Shown in pieces: positions 49,074 to 60,733 of a DNA stretch of 64,000 bases. The stretch is taken from positions 270,319 through 334,318 of the forward strand of contig FJUW01000023.1 of the NCBI GenBank assembly GCA_900074885.1. The letters run 5' to 3'. The translations under genes were made by a program, and so were the position numbers. This DNA comes from Rhynchosporium graminicola (Eukaryota > Ascomycota > Leotiomycetes > Helotiales > Ploettnerulaceae). Within the stretch, counting starts at the first letter, position 1. Every line of letters starts with the position of its first letter. The notes below the pieces were generated by a model. That model ran no database searches, was not told the origin of the DNA, and saw nothing but the letters and a program-made list of their open reading frames with translations.

Positions 49074-49074
49074 N
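49074..49074. other. single N joining Gypsy-1 to Gypsy-2 (likely hidden gap)
   Basis: Left of the N is the gag end of Gypsy-1, cut about 300 bp before its 5' LTR would end. Right of it is the interior of Gypsy-2 pol, without integrase or 3' LTR. Neither break has LTR ends or a target duplication. Confidence 0.7.
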
Positions 49075-52000
49075 TATCTTTAGATCTTATTCCTTATAGC
49101 TAAGGATATTAGCTTTAGTATTATCTTTACTAGGTATATATATAATTTAAAAGTTAAATTCGGAAAGGAATTCTATCTATCTAGCTTACTTATTAGTTAA
49201 GACCTTAGTAGTTATAAAGTATTCTAAGGATCGATAGTCCGTATATACGCCGGTATAGTATCGTAGAGATATAAGTTCTAGTCTCTATTTCCGGAAAGAC
49301 TTAATAATAATATATAGCTTCTTATTATAGATCTCCTAGTTTAGTTTATATCTATTAAGAATATAAGAGTAGAATCTAATTAGATACTACTAGTTATCTT
49401 TATATAATTAGGAGATAACTCTAGCTATTATACCGTCGGAAGTATTAGTTTCTAGTTTAGTCTATAATTCAGGGTCGAAATAATATAGTTTCTATACTAA
49501 TAGTAGCTATTAACGTAAATCGTCGAAGGACTTCTTATAATCGTTAGTGAAATTCTATAGTATTATAAGCCGAGTAAGTACTAAGAGAGGTTTAGCGATA
49601 AGGCCGAAATTCCGAATAAATTAATAGTAGAACTTACAGAATCCTAGGAAAGATTTTATAGCTATTACTGTTTCGGAGTACTTCTAGTCTACTAATAGTA
49701 CTACCTTCTCAGGATCTAGCTCGATTCTATTAGTAGTAATAATATATCTAAGGTATTTAGTCTAAGTAATATAGAATTCGCTTTTCTTAATATCTACCTA
49801 AAGTCCGGTATCTATTAAGCGTTATAGTACTAATTTAACGTATTCTTTATATTCTTAGAGCGTTTCTGAGTATATAAGAATATTATCTAAGTAAGCTATA
49901 TAGAAATTATCTAAGTAGTCTAATAGTATATTATTTATATATCGCTAGTATATACTAAGTCTATTATAGAGCCTAAAAAGTAATACTTTATATTTATAGG
50001 ATCCGAAGCGGGTTCAGAAGGTAATATACTCCTCTGATTTAGGGTCTATATAGATATAGTTAAATACTACCCGGATATCTAGTTTAGTAAAGATTACTAC
50101 TTTAGATATACGAGTTAAGAGCTTATCGATCCTAGGTATTAAGTATAAATCCTTTCGAGTGATTATATTAAGCTTATAATAGTTAATATAGAAGCGTAAT
50201 CCTTTATTAGCTTTTTTAATAAATAGTATAAGTAATATAAAAGGACTTTAGCTAGATTCGATAAATCCCTTATCTAGGTTCTCTATAAGATACTCTTTAG
50301 TTACTTATAATTCGTCTGTAGATTACTAATATAAAAGCGAATATATATTAAGTAATAGTTCTTTTAGAATAATTTTATAATCGTATAAGCGATATAGTAG
50401 AAGAATATTAGAATCTCGCTTAGAAAAAGCTTCTTTAAAAGTATAATACTATTCCGGTAGCTTTTCGGTTACGAGTCGTTCGGTATCAGGATCCTCAGGA
50501 GAGTCGCTATTTAGATAGTCTTATAAGAAGCGGTCTATCTTATAGATACTAATAAAGAATAATTCGGAACTTTTACGTTTTATATTAAAGTAAAAAGCTA
50601 TAGTACTAATTTAGTAAATCGGAACTAGTTTCTAGATCCTCGGAGGTTAAGAGGAGTACTTATAGTAGAGTTTCGGCGTAAGTACCTTTCTCGATGAATT
50701 CGGAGCAGAAAGGGATTCGGATTCCTTAGCGATAAGCGGAAATAAGTTAAAAGGTAAGAACGATATATTAATATACTATATCGCTACTATTTAGTATAAT
50801 CGGCGTTAGTCTAGCTAGTTTATAGCTAAGTCCCGCGCGTTAGTATCGATTTAGTAAGATCGATTAATACTAAGTTTATAAGGTAGTAGAGTTATAATTA
50901 TCTCCTTATTATATCAGAAGGTAGCTAGATAGCGTTCCGATTATAGTAACTTATAGTAGAGTGTATCTAGCTTAACCTGAAATCGTTATATCTATTTAAT
51001 ACTAATAATTATATCTTATTATCCTAAATCGAGGAGAATAAAAAGGTAGTTATAAATACGCCTACTATTAATAGAAAAGTATAAATATATAAAATAAGTA
51101 ATATAGGTTCTAATAAACTATTAGAAACTATATATTAGAATAGAATAAGGTAATAGCTCGATTTTGATACTAAGGGCCCTCGATAGTCGTCTAGTAAGAG
51201 TGCGATTAATAAATAGATAACTATTCGCTCTAGTATCGATTAGGCTATTTATAGAGACTCCTAGCCTATTTATACTAACTATAGTTAGGTATATAAATTA
51301 CTTACTTCCTATTAGGGAGTTAAGGTCCAGATTAGAGAGATTATACTTATATAGACCTAGGAAGGAGTTTTTACTTAGGCCTTATCGTTTCCTTCTAGTA
51401 TTAGTCCAGATTCGGAGGGTATATCTTCTACTGCTTCTTTAGTTACTTAATTCTCTTCTGGAAATTCGTTAATTAATTAAACCTTAGGCGGGTTAGGGTA
51501 GTCTAGCTTAATATAACTAAGCTATCTATAATTATAATACTTAAGGGGTTCTCTAGTCGAGATAGTAGGGCGTTTTAGCGCGGAAAGAGTACTAGCCCGT
51601 ACCGGGGTAGAAGTACGTACGTATAGTATAAGAGTAGTTTATCGAGGAGCTAAGCTTAAGGACCGGTAAGAGGTAGAACTAGTAGTAGTTATAGTAGTAA
51701 TAGTAGGCTTATAGTGCTATATCTAGGCAGTAGCTTTCTCGGGATAGATATATTCTAAGTTATAGTGACGCTTAGTATTAAAAGAAAGTAAGGATCTAAC
51801 TATAGAAGTATAGTCCTTATTCTATATTAGTTTAATAATAAGAGTTAAAGCGCATAAGAATAGTATAATCTTATCCTATATATAGAAGAACTACTCTTTC
51901 TTTTTAACTTTACTTTAGATAGTAGCGCTTTAAAATCGACTACGAAACTCGGCGAAAGTCTCGCGTATATAGCCGGGTTATTATATTTCTAAGTAGTAGA

Positions 52001-53380
52001 AAGCGTTATAGTAGTTATCTTCCTCTAAACCGGTAAGAAAGTTCTCCTCTAATAAGGAGATTATTTTATCGCTAGTTTTAAACTCGTTAGTAAGATACTA
52101 AGGCGTAAGATACTCCTTAGCTAATCTAGTAACTAGCTCCTATACGAGAACGCGCTAGGAGAAGTCCGTAAGGTAGTAGTTAGTATTTATAGCTAGCTAG
52201 TCTCGTATCGATACTCTCTATTAGAGGAAGGTAAAGTCTAATCTATTATCTAGAGGTAGGATCTTCTTAGTAAGATAAGACTTCTTAGAGCGTAACTCTA
52301 CTGATTCGGCGCCGGGAGAGAGAGATAGTTTATTAGGAATAGTATTTTCTCTCTTAGTACTACGTATTAGAATAAAGTTTATTAAGTTATTAAACTCTGC
52401 TATACGCGGAGATTATAATATTAGTTCTAGTAGGAGAGTCGAAGATAAGTGAGGGACCTCTATAAGGAACTTATCTTATACGGAGATTAGTTTATCTATA
52501 GTATCTTCTAGAGAGTTATTCTTTTCCTCTTAGTCCGCTAATTGTTATAAGAGGGAATAGATCAGGTTCGAGTTACCTATAGTAATAAGAGTACTTAGTG
52601 ATTATACTCTTAATAAATTTCGCTTTTATTTTCCTTTCTCTCTTAGTTAGTACTTCTTTAATAAGATATTAACGTTCTCTAGAGTAAGAGATATTTAGAG
52701 TAAGGAAGGGTATAATAGATTAGGTTCGGAGGTAGAGCAGGAGAGATCGCGTTAAGTTCCCTTAGAACTAGAGGAGTCTCTAGTTTATTAGTTAAGAGCT
52801 ATAATAGTAGCTTAAAAAGAGGTATATTAGAGCTATTTCGGCGGCGATACGTAAAAGTTAAAGTTCCGGGGTATTTATTATACTTTCTTCAAAATCTATT
52901 TATAATTCCTTTATACTAAGGGAGTTATTAAAGGAGCGTTAGCGAAGACCTCCTTTATTATACTATTTACGATAAGCTAAATTAAACCCTGATTTATAGT
53001 TATCTAAGAGATCTCTAGTATCTCGGCTATATATAAGTAGTTATCGAATAACTAACTTAGTAGTAAGATATTATAGTAAGCTATCTCCGGCTATCTTAAT
53101 CTTTTTATTTAATATAATAATATAAGACTTAAAGCGGTATATAAGTAAGAATAAACGAGTAGGGAGGCTAAGAGCGATCTTATATGATCTACTACGAAGG
53201 AAACAAAAAGATAAGGAAGGAAGAAGAAGAGAGATAGAGTATAAAGTACCTTATATATATGCGCCGGTACTAGTCCGATACTATACCGGGTCGGATACTA
53301 GTTCTGCCGGGATACCTATGAACTTGGGCCCTGTTATCTATCCTTCTTCTCATGTGATATTCAGGTGAGCTGTCGTCACA
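49075..53380 (-). mobile_element. Gypsy-2 retrotransposon, 3' end missing
   Basis: Minus-strand remnants: 5' LTR 53113-53380; gag region about 51300-53100; a protease-like stretch near 50800-50880; and reverse transcriptase about 50210-49600 with LRFYINYYKLN, VVIFTKLDIR, FYIAYLDNILIYSETL (YLDD mutated to YLDN) and SFLGFCKFYY, followed by RNase H-side text towards 49140. Integrase and the 3' LTR are absent because the sequence breaks at the N at 49074. Order and motifs fit Ty3/Gypsy and differ clearly from Gypsy-1. Confidence 0.75.
53113..53380 (-). repeat. Gypsy-2 5' LTR (268 bp)
   Basis: Its left 90 bp match the LTR of the short element (40320-41860) in reverse; the right part diverges. It ends CGTCACA at the plus-strand right end. 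The bases just inside it also match those following the short element's 5' LTR. Confidence 0.7.
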
Positions 53381-53400
53381 GTAAGGTTACGTTAATCTTC
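53381..53400 (-). mobile_element. 20-bp Copia internal remnant between Gypsy-2 and a Copia LTR
   Basis: These 20 bases match the first internal bases that follow the Copia 5' LTR (39193-39212, reversed, one mismatch). They lie on the wrong side of the LTR for the element at 53401-60733, so they come from a second Copia copy in tandem, otherwise removed or replaced by the Gypsy-2 insertion. Confidence 0.55.
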
Positions 53401-54932
53401 AGAGTAAAGCATAAAGTAGTTGAATAATATTAGTTGTATTGCAGTACTAATTACTATGAAGAGTCGATAGAAGATATTATCTAGGAATATCCGTACGGAC
53501 TATACACGTGACTATAGTCACCTGATCTATACTAAGACCTATATTCTCATAACATACCCCTCTATAGAGATACTATAAAGTCGGTAACTTCTATAGGTAT
53601 AAGTGATCTAATTTCCTGTAATTAGTCGATTATACTATTATATGCGTACGTATAGTAATACCCCTGGAGACTAGAACTATACCTCGATATCATATGAACT
53701 TAGATAAACTATAGGTTCTATAATTCCTTTAAGATAAGTTAGCTTTCTAATTAATATCTATACCCTTTATTCTAGGTGTAAAATAGTTATATTTAGTATT
53801 ACTATAAAGACCTTAAGGTCTTATAGGCTAAGTAGTTTAGTGAAACCGTCTGCCGCGTTCTCTTTTAAGAGTATATACTAAGGGTCTAAATAACCTCTAG
53901 CGACCTCCTAGCGAAAGTAGTAGAATTTAATATCGATATGCTTAATACGCTAGTATAATTCAGGGTTCTCTAATAGAGATAACGCTCTCTAATTATCGTA
54001 CTATATCTCTATACTTCTAGAGTCTGGCTTATTATAGCCTAGCTCCTTTAGTACTTGATATATCTATAAAGCTTCTCTAGTAAAAGCGCATATAGCTATA
54101 TACTCTACTTCCGTAGAGGTAAGAGCTATAGTAGTCTATCGCTTTAAAATAGCTAAGAAAACACCTCCTATAAGGAAGAAATACACTCCGGTATACGATA
54201 CTCTATCGATTCGGTTATTAGCTTAATTAGAGTCGCAGAAACCTCTTAATTTCATTTTCTCTCTATCGGTAATATCTCCTCCGTAAGTCGTAGCGTAGTA
54301 CTTCGTACCTTATAAGTACGTAAGTACTCTCTTAGCGCTCGTAAGGTGTTAAGGTAATAGATTTATTAGAAATTTTAATAGTATAGAGTAGTAGTATAGT
54401 ATATTCCAGCGAGTATAAGCTAGGTACTATAAACTACTATAAAGCTATTAATATAGCTTAATTTCTTATAGAGTAGCTACTCCCTTGAATTTAACTATAG
54501 AAACCTCTGAACTAGTAGTAAAGGGCGTATTAGCGCTCTTATAGTTAGTTATTCTAAATCGATCTAATATCTTATCGATATACGTATCTTAGTAAAGAGA
54601 AATCGTCTTCTTCTCTCTATCACGTATAATTCTAACGCTAAGGAAGTATTTAGCTAGTCTAGCTAGTAAAATATCGAATATAGTGAGAATCTTCTTCTTA
54701 AGCTCTTTAAGAGCTATTCTAGCCTTTAAGATAACTAGAAAATCGTTAATATAAGTAATAATAATAATCTTAGTTTCTCTATTAATATATACGTAATTAT
54801 TAGTTTATAAAGGTATAAAGTCGATAATACCGAACTCCTTGCGTAATATCTCTTACTAGAGGCGTGGAGACTGCTTCAGACTATATAGAGCCTTTAGTAA
54901 GAGTATATATTTATCGTCTATAAGTATATACT

Positions 54933-57900
54933 TAAATTATCTATAAAATAGTAGTAATTTAATATATATCTGGGTATCGGCTTTACTATATAAGAATACT
55001 ATTACTATATTAAACTATTCGACTTCTAAGTCGTACTCCGCTATAACTACTAAGCTTATCTTCTAAGTAGAAGATTTATAGACTCTAGTATACGTCTAAT
55101 TATAATCGTAACTAAATCGTTACGTATAACCTTAGACTATAAATCTGACCTTATATTTATCGATTTTACTATTTATATCTCTCTTAGTCTTGAAAACTAA
55201 ACGAGAACCTAGTACTCTATACTCTTTTAGCATATTAGAGTAACTTATAGTCTTCTAAGTCGACTTCTCTTTAAGAGATCAGTACTCCTTAATAACCGCC
55301 TTCTTCTATTCTAGCTAATTAGGTCTCTTTATAGCCTGATCTAAGGTAGTCGGATCGTCCAAAAATAGTGACTCTTCTTGAGCTATATAGAAGGCTAGTC
55401 GATACTAACTATTACTCTCTATCTCTTCTTCTAATAGAGAGATAGCATAGGAGTAGCTATTATTTAGTTCCGGGGTTGCCTTAGGCGTCGAATTTGGAGT
55501 CGGATGCGGATTATTACGGTCAGAGCGTATAGCCCTAGGGACGTACTCTAGCATATGGTTCTTAGATCTAGGAGGCTTACTACGCTTCTTTTATATAGTA
55601 ATTTGCTCCGGAATATCGACTTCTAGTGCTAGAACTTTATCTGTAACTATAGACTCGGTATCTTCTGTACTATTGATTTCGACTTCGGAATCCTCGTCTT
55701 AGCTTATAATACCTGTATCAGGCGTAGTACTAGTAACTTCGGCGTCCTGATCTTAGCTCAAATTATCGATAGATTCACCCTTAGTTTAAGGTATTATTAT
55801 AGTGTCTTCTTCGTGAGGTTCGATGACTAATCCGTTTTTATTAAATTATAGATAAGAGGTACGAACTACCTTTCTATTAACTAGGTATCTATAGATATTA
55901 TGACTTTCAAATCCTATTAGAATACCTTTTTCAGCTCTAGGAGCTACCTTATAGCTCTGGACTCTCTTCTTCTTATTAATTAGTATAAAGATAGGATATC
56001 CTAATATACGGAGATACTTAATAGAAGGAGTATAGTTCACTTCTAGTTTAATATTATCCTAGAAGTACTTAAAAGGAGTCTTCCCTTCTACTCTAGAAGT
56101 AGAGGTAAGGTTAGCGATATATATGCAGGCGAGTAGAATTTCCGGCTATATATAGTCAGGTATATTCTGATCTACTATAATTATATATATTTTCTCGATA
56201 ATTATATATATAGAGCGTTTAGCTCTTCTATCTTACTCTAGAGTATATAGAGTAAACTCCTCTAGTAGTATTCTAAAGTAGTCAGTAAGCTCTTTTATCT
56301 AAGAGGGAGAGTACTTCTTACTCTTATTATATCTCTATACCTTAATTTTATAGTAATACTATATTTCGGCTAACTTAATTAGCTTTTGATTAGCTAAGTA
56401 TATATCCGACTTCTTAGCGTAAGTAAAGGCTTACTTTCTAGTCGAATAAGCGTATAAGAAGATAGAGGCGTAAGAGTGATTATTCAGACCCTTAGGTTTA
56501 AAGTATACTATATCTATATGGATTTCATCTATCGATCTAGTAGGTCGTGTACGTGCTAATACCTTATTAACCTTCCGAATAGGTCGGCCTTTCTTATATA
56601 GTATATAAAGGCGAGTTCTACTAGTCTTAAGCTCTATAAACTTTATACTAGTAACTATAGATTAAGTGCGTCGTACTATATTAAAGCTAGCGTGATATAT
56701 ACNTAAATTATCTATAAAATAGTAGTAATTTAATATATATCTGGGTATCGGCTTTACTATATAAGAATACTATTACTATATTAAACTATTCGACTTCTAA
56801 GTCGTACTCCGCTATAACTACTAAGCTTATCTTCTAAGTAGAAGATTTATAGACTCTAGTATACGTCTAATTATAATCGTAACTAAATCGTTACGTATAA
56901 CCTTAGACTATAAATCTGACCTTATATTTATCGATTTTACTATTTATATCTCTCTTAGTCTTGAAAACTAAACGAGAACCTAGTACTCTATACTCTTTTA
57001 GCATATTAGAGTAACTTATAGTCTTCTAAGTCGACTTCTCTTTAAGAGATCAGTACTCCTTAATAACCGCCTTCTTCTATTCTAGCTAATTAGGTCTCTT
57101 TATAGCCTGATCTAAGGTAGTCGGATCGTCCAAAAATAGTGACTCTTCTTGAGCTATATAGAAGGCTAGTCGATACTAACTATTACTCTCTATCTCTTCT
57201 TCTAATAGAGAGATAGCATAGGAGTAGCTATTATTTAGTTCCGGGGTTGCCTTAGGCGTCGAATTTGGAGTCGGATGCGGATTATTACGGTCAGAGCGTA
57301 TAGCCCTAGGGACGTACTCTAGCATATGGTTCTTAGATCTAGGAGGCTTACTACGCTTCTTTTATATAGTAATTTGCTCCGGAATATCGACTTCTAGTGC
57401 TAGAACTTTATCTGTAACTATAGACTCGGTATCTTCTGTACTATTGATTTCGACTTCGGAATCCTCGTCTTAGCTTATAATACCTGTATCAGGCGTAGTA
57501 CTAGTAACTTCGGCGTCCTGATCTTAGCTCAAATTATCGATAGATTCACCCTTAGTTTAAGGTATTATTATAGTGTCTTCTTCGTGAGGTTCGATGACTA
57601 ATCCGTTTTTATTAAATTATAGATAAGAGGTACGAACTACCTTTCTATTAACTAGGTATCTATAGATATTATGACTTTCAAATCCTATTAGAATACCTTT
57701 TTCAGCTCTAGGAGCTACCTTATAGCTCTGGACTCTCTTCTTCTTATTAATTAGTATAAAGATAGGATATCCTAATATACGGAGATACTTAATAGAAGGA
57801 GTATAGTTCACTTCTAGTTTAATATTATCCTAGAAGTACTTAAAAGGAGTCTTCCCTTCTACTCTAGAAGTAGAGGTAAGGTTAGCGATATATATGCAGG

Positions 57901-58473
57901 CGAGTAGAATTTCCGGCTATATATAGTCAGGTATATTCTGATCTACTATAATTATATATATTTTCTCGATAATTATATATATAGAGCGTTTAGCTCTTCT
58001 ATCTTACTCTAGAGTATATAGAGTAAACTCCTCTAGTAGTATTCTAAAGTAGTCAGTAAGCTCTTTTATCTAAGAGGGAGAGTACTTCTTACTCTTATTA
58101 TATCTCTATACCTTAATTTTATAGTAATACTATATTTCGGCTAACTTAATTAGCTTTTGATTAGCTAAGTATATATCCGACTTCTTAGCGTAAGTAAAGG
58201 CTTACTTTCTAGTCGAATAAGCGTATAAGAAGATAGAGGCGTAAGAGTGATTATTCAGACCCTTAGGTTTAAAGTATACTATATCTATATGGATTTCATC
58301 TATCGATCTAGTAGGTCGTGTACGTGCTAATACCTTATTAACCTTCCGAATAGGTCGGCCTTTCTTATATAGTATATAAAGGCGAGTTCTACTAGTCTTA
58401 AGCTCTATAAACTTTATACTAGTAACTATAGATTAAGTGCGTCGTACTATATTAAAGCTAGCGTGATATATAC
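54933..58473. repeat. exact 1770-bp direct duplication around a single N (assembly artefact)
   Basis: Positions 54933-56702 and 56704-58473 appear identical (offset 1771), with one N at 56703. Even short open frames repeat unchanged (55846-56040 and 57617-57811). A real tandem duplication would have its own mutations; unmerged contig ends explain this better. Confidence 0.85.
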
Positions 58474-60579
58474 GTCTATACTAAAGCTCTATATCGACTA
58501 TAGCTTACTCTACTGCTGCAGGTAAGCTTAAACCCGGAAGGCTAGCGTACCCTGCGCCGGAGGTCTCCTTAATAATAAACAGATCTTTATTAATTATATA
58601 GATCTCCTTCTCTTTAGACGTATAGAGAACAGAACTGCGTAAATAACCTTCTAATTTATTTAATTTAGAACCGGAGTATAAGCAGACTAGAGACTACGGG
58701 ATATATAGTATATTATAGCACTCTAATATACGCATTATACTATCGGTCTTTATCGCCTTAATTATATAACTCCTAATCCTAGTAGAGCGTAACGGCCTAT
58801 TAATAGTAAGTATATACTATAAATCGTCTCTTAGCGTATATAAAGTAAACTTAGAAAGGTCGTTAGATATATGCTCTATAGCGCTAGTATCGAAGAGCTA
58901 TCGTGACTTATTATAGTAAGAGAATATAGCTATAGAAGCTGTAATAGTAAGGAAACATAGTAAAAGGGCTGCGCCGAAGATACTACTATTATCGGAATCG
59001 TTATCTTTCTCCTTCTTCTTTCTATTACTAGTCTTCTTCTTATTAGTCTTATTAGTCTTACTCTCTCCCTTCTTCTTCTTTAACTACTCGGTATGCGGAA
59101 TCTACTTCTTTCTAGACTTCTTCTTAAACTCCTTCTTCTTCTGCTTATTAATAATAAAATAGTTCTCTGGAGTATACTTTAGCGATATCTATTTGCAGTG
59201 CTTATAAGTCGGCCTAGTTTAATTTTTACTAGCTGGCTTAGTAGCTCCTCTGCTGCTTCCTTTCTTGGAATTAGGTGCAGACTTATTATTATATAGAGCT
59301 TAACCTGCTATCTTTCCGGTAGAGTCACTCGCTCTTACCTCGTTAGTAATATCTTCGATTAAACTAACTAAAGTTACTCCTAAGTTAGCTTTCTTATTTA
59401 TCTCTAGGTCGTTACTAGAAGAAACTCTTAAGAGAGAACGTTATCTTTTAGCTTATATAAGCTACTTCTCTGAAACTGCGGTAATAAATATAATTAGATA
59501 CTATATCGAAGGTAAAGCTATTATTAAAGTCTCTAATTTAATAATTAACAGCTTAAAAGCGATAATAAACTTCTCTAAGGAGTTGAAATCGTTATACTAG
59601 AGCTTAATATAATCTTATATAGCGTTATATACTAGTATATTACTACCTCCTTTATACTGCGCTTATAAGGCCTCTTATATATCTAATATAGTAGTTTTAC
59701 TAGTTATATACGCGAGAGGTCCGGCCTTATAATTCAGCGTGATTACTAGCTTTATTTAACTCTCTCTAGACTCCTAATCTTACTACTTCTTAAGAGCTTT
59801 ATTATTAACCTTATCGTTCTATTTATCTACCTCTTTAGGCACGTAGTCACGAGATTTAATATTAAGAAACTTACTAATTCTATTAGTTTTAGTAATATTT
59901 AGTACCTTATCTCTCTATTCCGTATAGTTCTCTCCTCCCTTAAGCTTATAGCTATCTGCTAAGTTCAAAGACGTAAAGCTACTTATCTTCTTACGTTTAT
60001 ATAGCTCTAGCGTAATCGTAGTAATAGGTTCCGATTCCGGGTCTTCCGGATCCTCTGGATAGTCCTAGGACGTCGATTTAGCGTCTGCAGGAGGTAAATC
60101 GGGTATATTTTAAGTCCTGGGGACTTGGGTGGGTTCCGGCGCTAGCGCGGAAGACTCTGCACCTCGAGATGCGATAATTTCGAAATCTTCGACTTTGATT
60201 GCTATACGAGTACGAGTATTGAGTACTATACGGCTTATATATAGTATTGAAGACTCTAAAGACTCTTCAATAGAGCTAGAGTTATCGGAGTATACTTCTT
60301 CGACTTCTTCTAATGATAGCGTAAGTACGATAGCTGAAGAACTCTCTCCACTAGTACTCTACGCGACTATATTTACTATAGAAAGACGCGCTAGTTTAAC
60401 TGACTATACGCGTATACTATACCTTAATCGGAAGCTCGTAACTTAAATCTCTACTTTTTTAGTACTAAGAAATAGTTCGATACTTACTATTAAGAATCAT
60501 AGTACTACTGCTTCTTTGAGTACTACTCTACTTCTAGCTATCGGGGCTTATAACTTATCGCAAGGTTACGTTAATCTTC

Positions 60580-60733
60580 AGAGTAAAGTATAAAGTAGTT
60601 AAATGATATTAGTTATATTATAGTACTAATTACTATAGAGAGTCGACAGAAGATATTATCTAGGAATATCCGCACGGACTATGCACGTGACTACAGTCAC
60701 CTGATCCATGCCAAGACCTATATCCTCGCAATA
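60580..60733 (-). repeat. Copia 5' LTR of the inverted copy (154 bp)
   Basis: Same length as the other three LTRs. Ends CCTCGCAATA on the plus strand, a CA-to-TA change from CCTCGCAACA. Confidence 0.8.

Larger units (their letters stand above)
53401..60733 (-). mobile_element. full-length Copia retrotransposon, inverted, with duplicated integrase section
   Basis: LTRs at 53401-53554 (3') and 60580-60733 (5'). Minus-strand remnants from right to left: gag about 60110-59440; zinc knuckle near 59200; protease near 58880; integrase and post-integrase block about 58480-55840 (contains the duplication at 54933-58473; VAPRAEKGILIGFES block at about 55950); reverse transcriptase about 55180-54500; RNase H about 54260-53650. 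A purine-rich GAGGGGTA tract precedes the 3' LTR. Without the duplicated 1771 bp it is about 5.56 kb, a normal Copia size. Stops throughout show it is dead. Confidence 0.8.

Noticed and set aside
55846..56040. 64-codon frame repeated at 57617-57811
   Set aside because: A surviving piece of Copia pol, shown twice because of the assembly duplication; not a separate gene.
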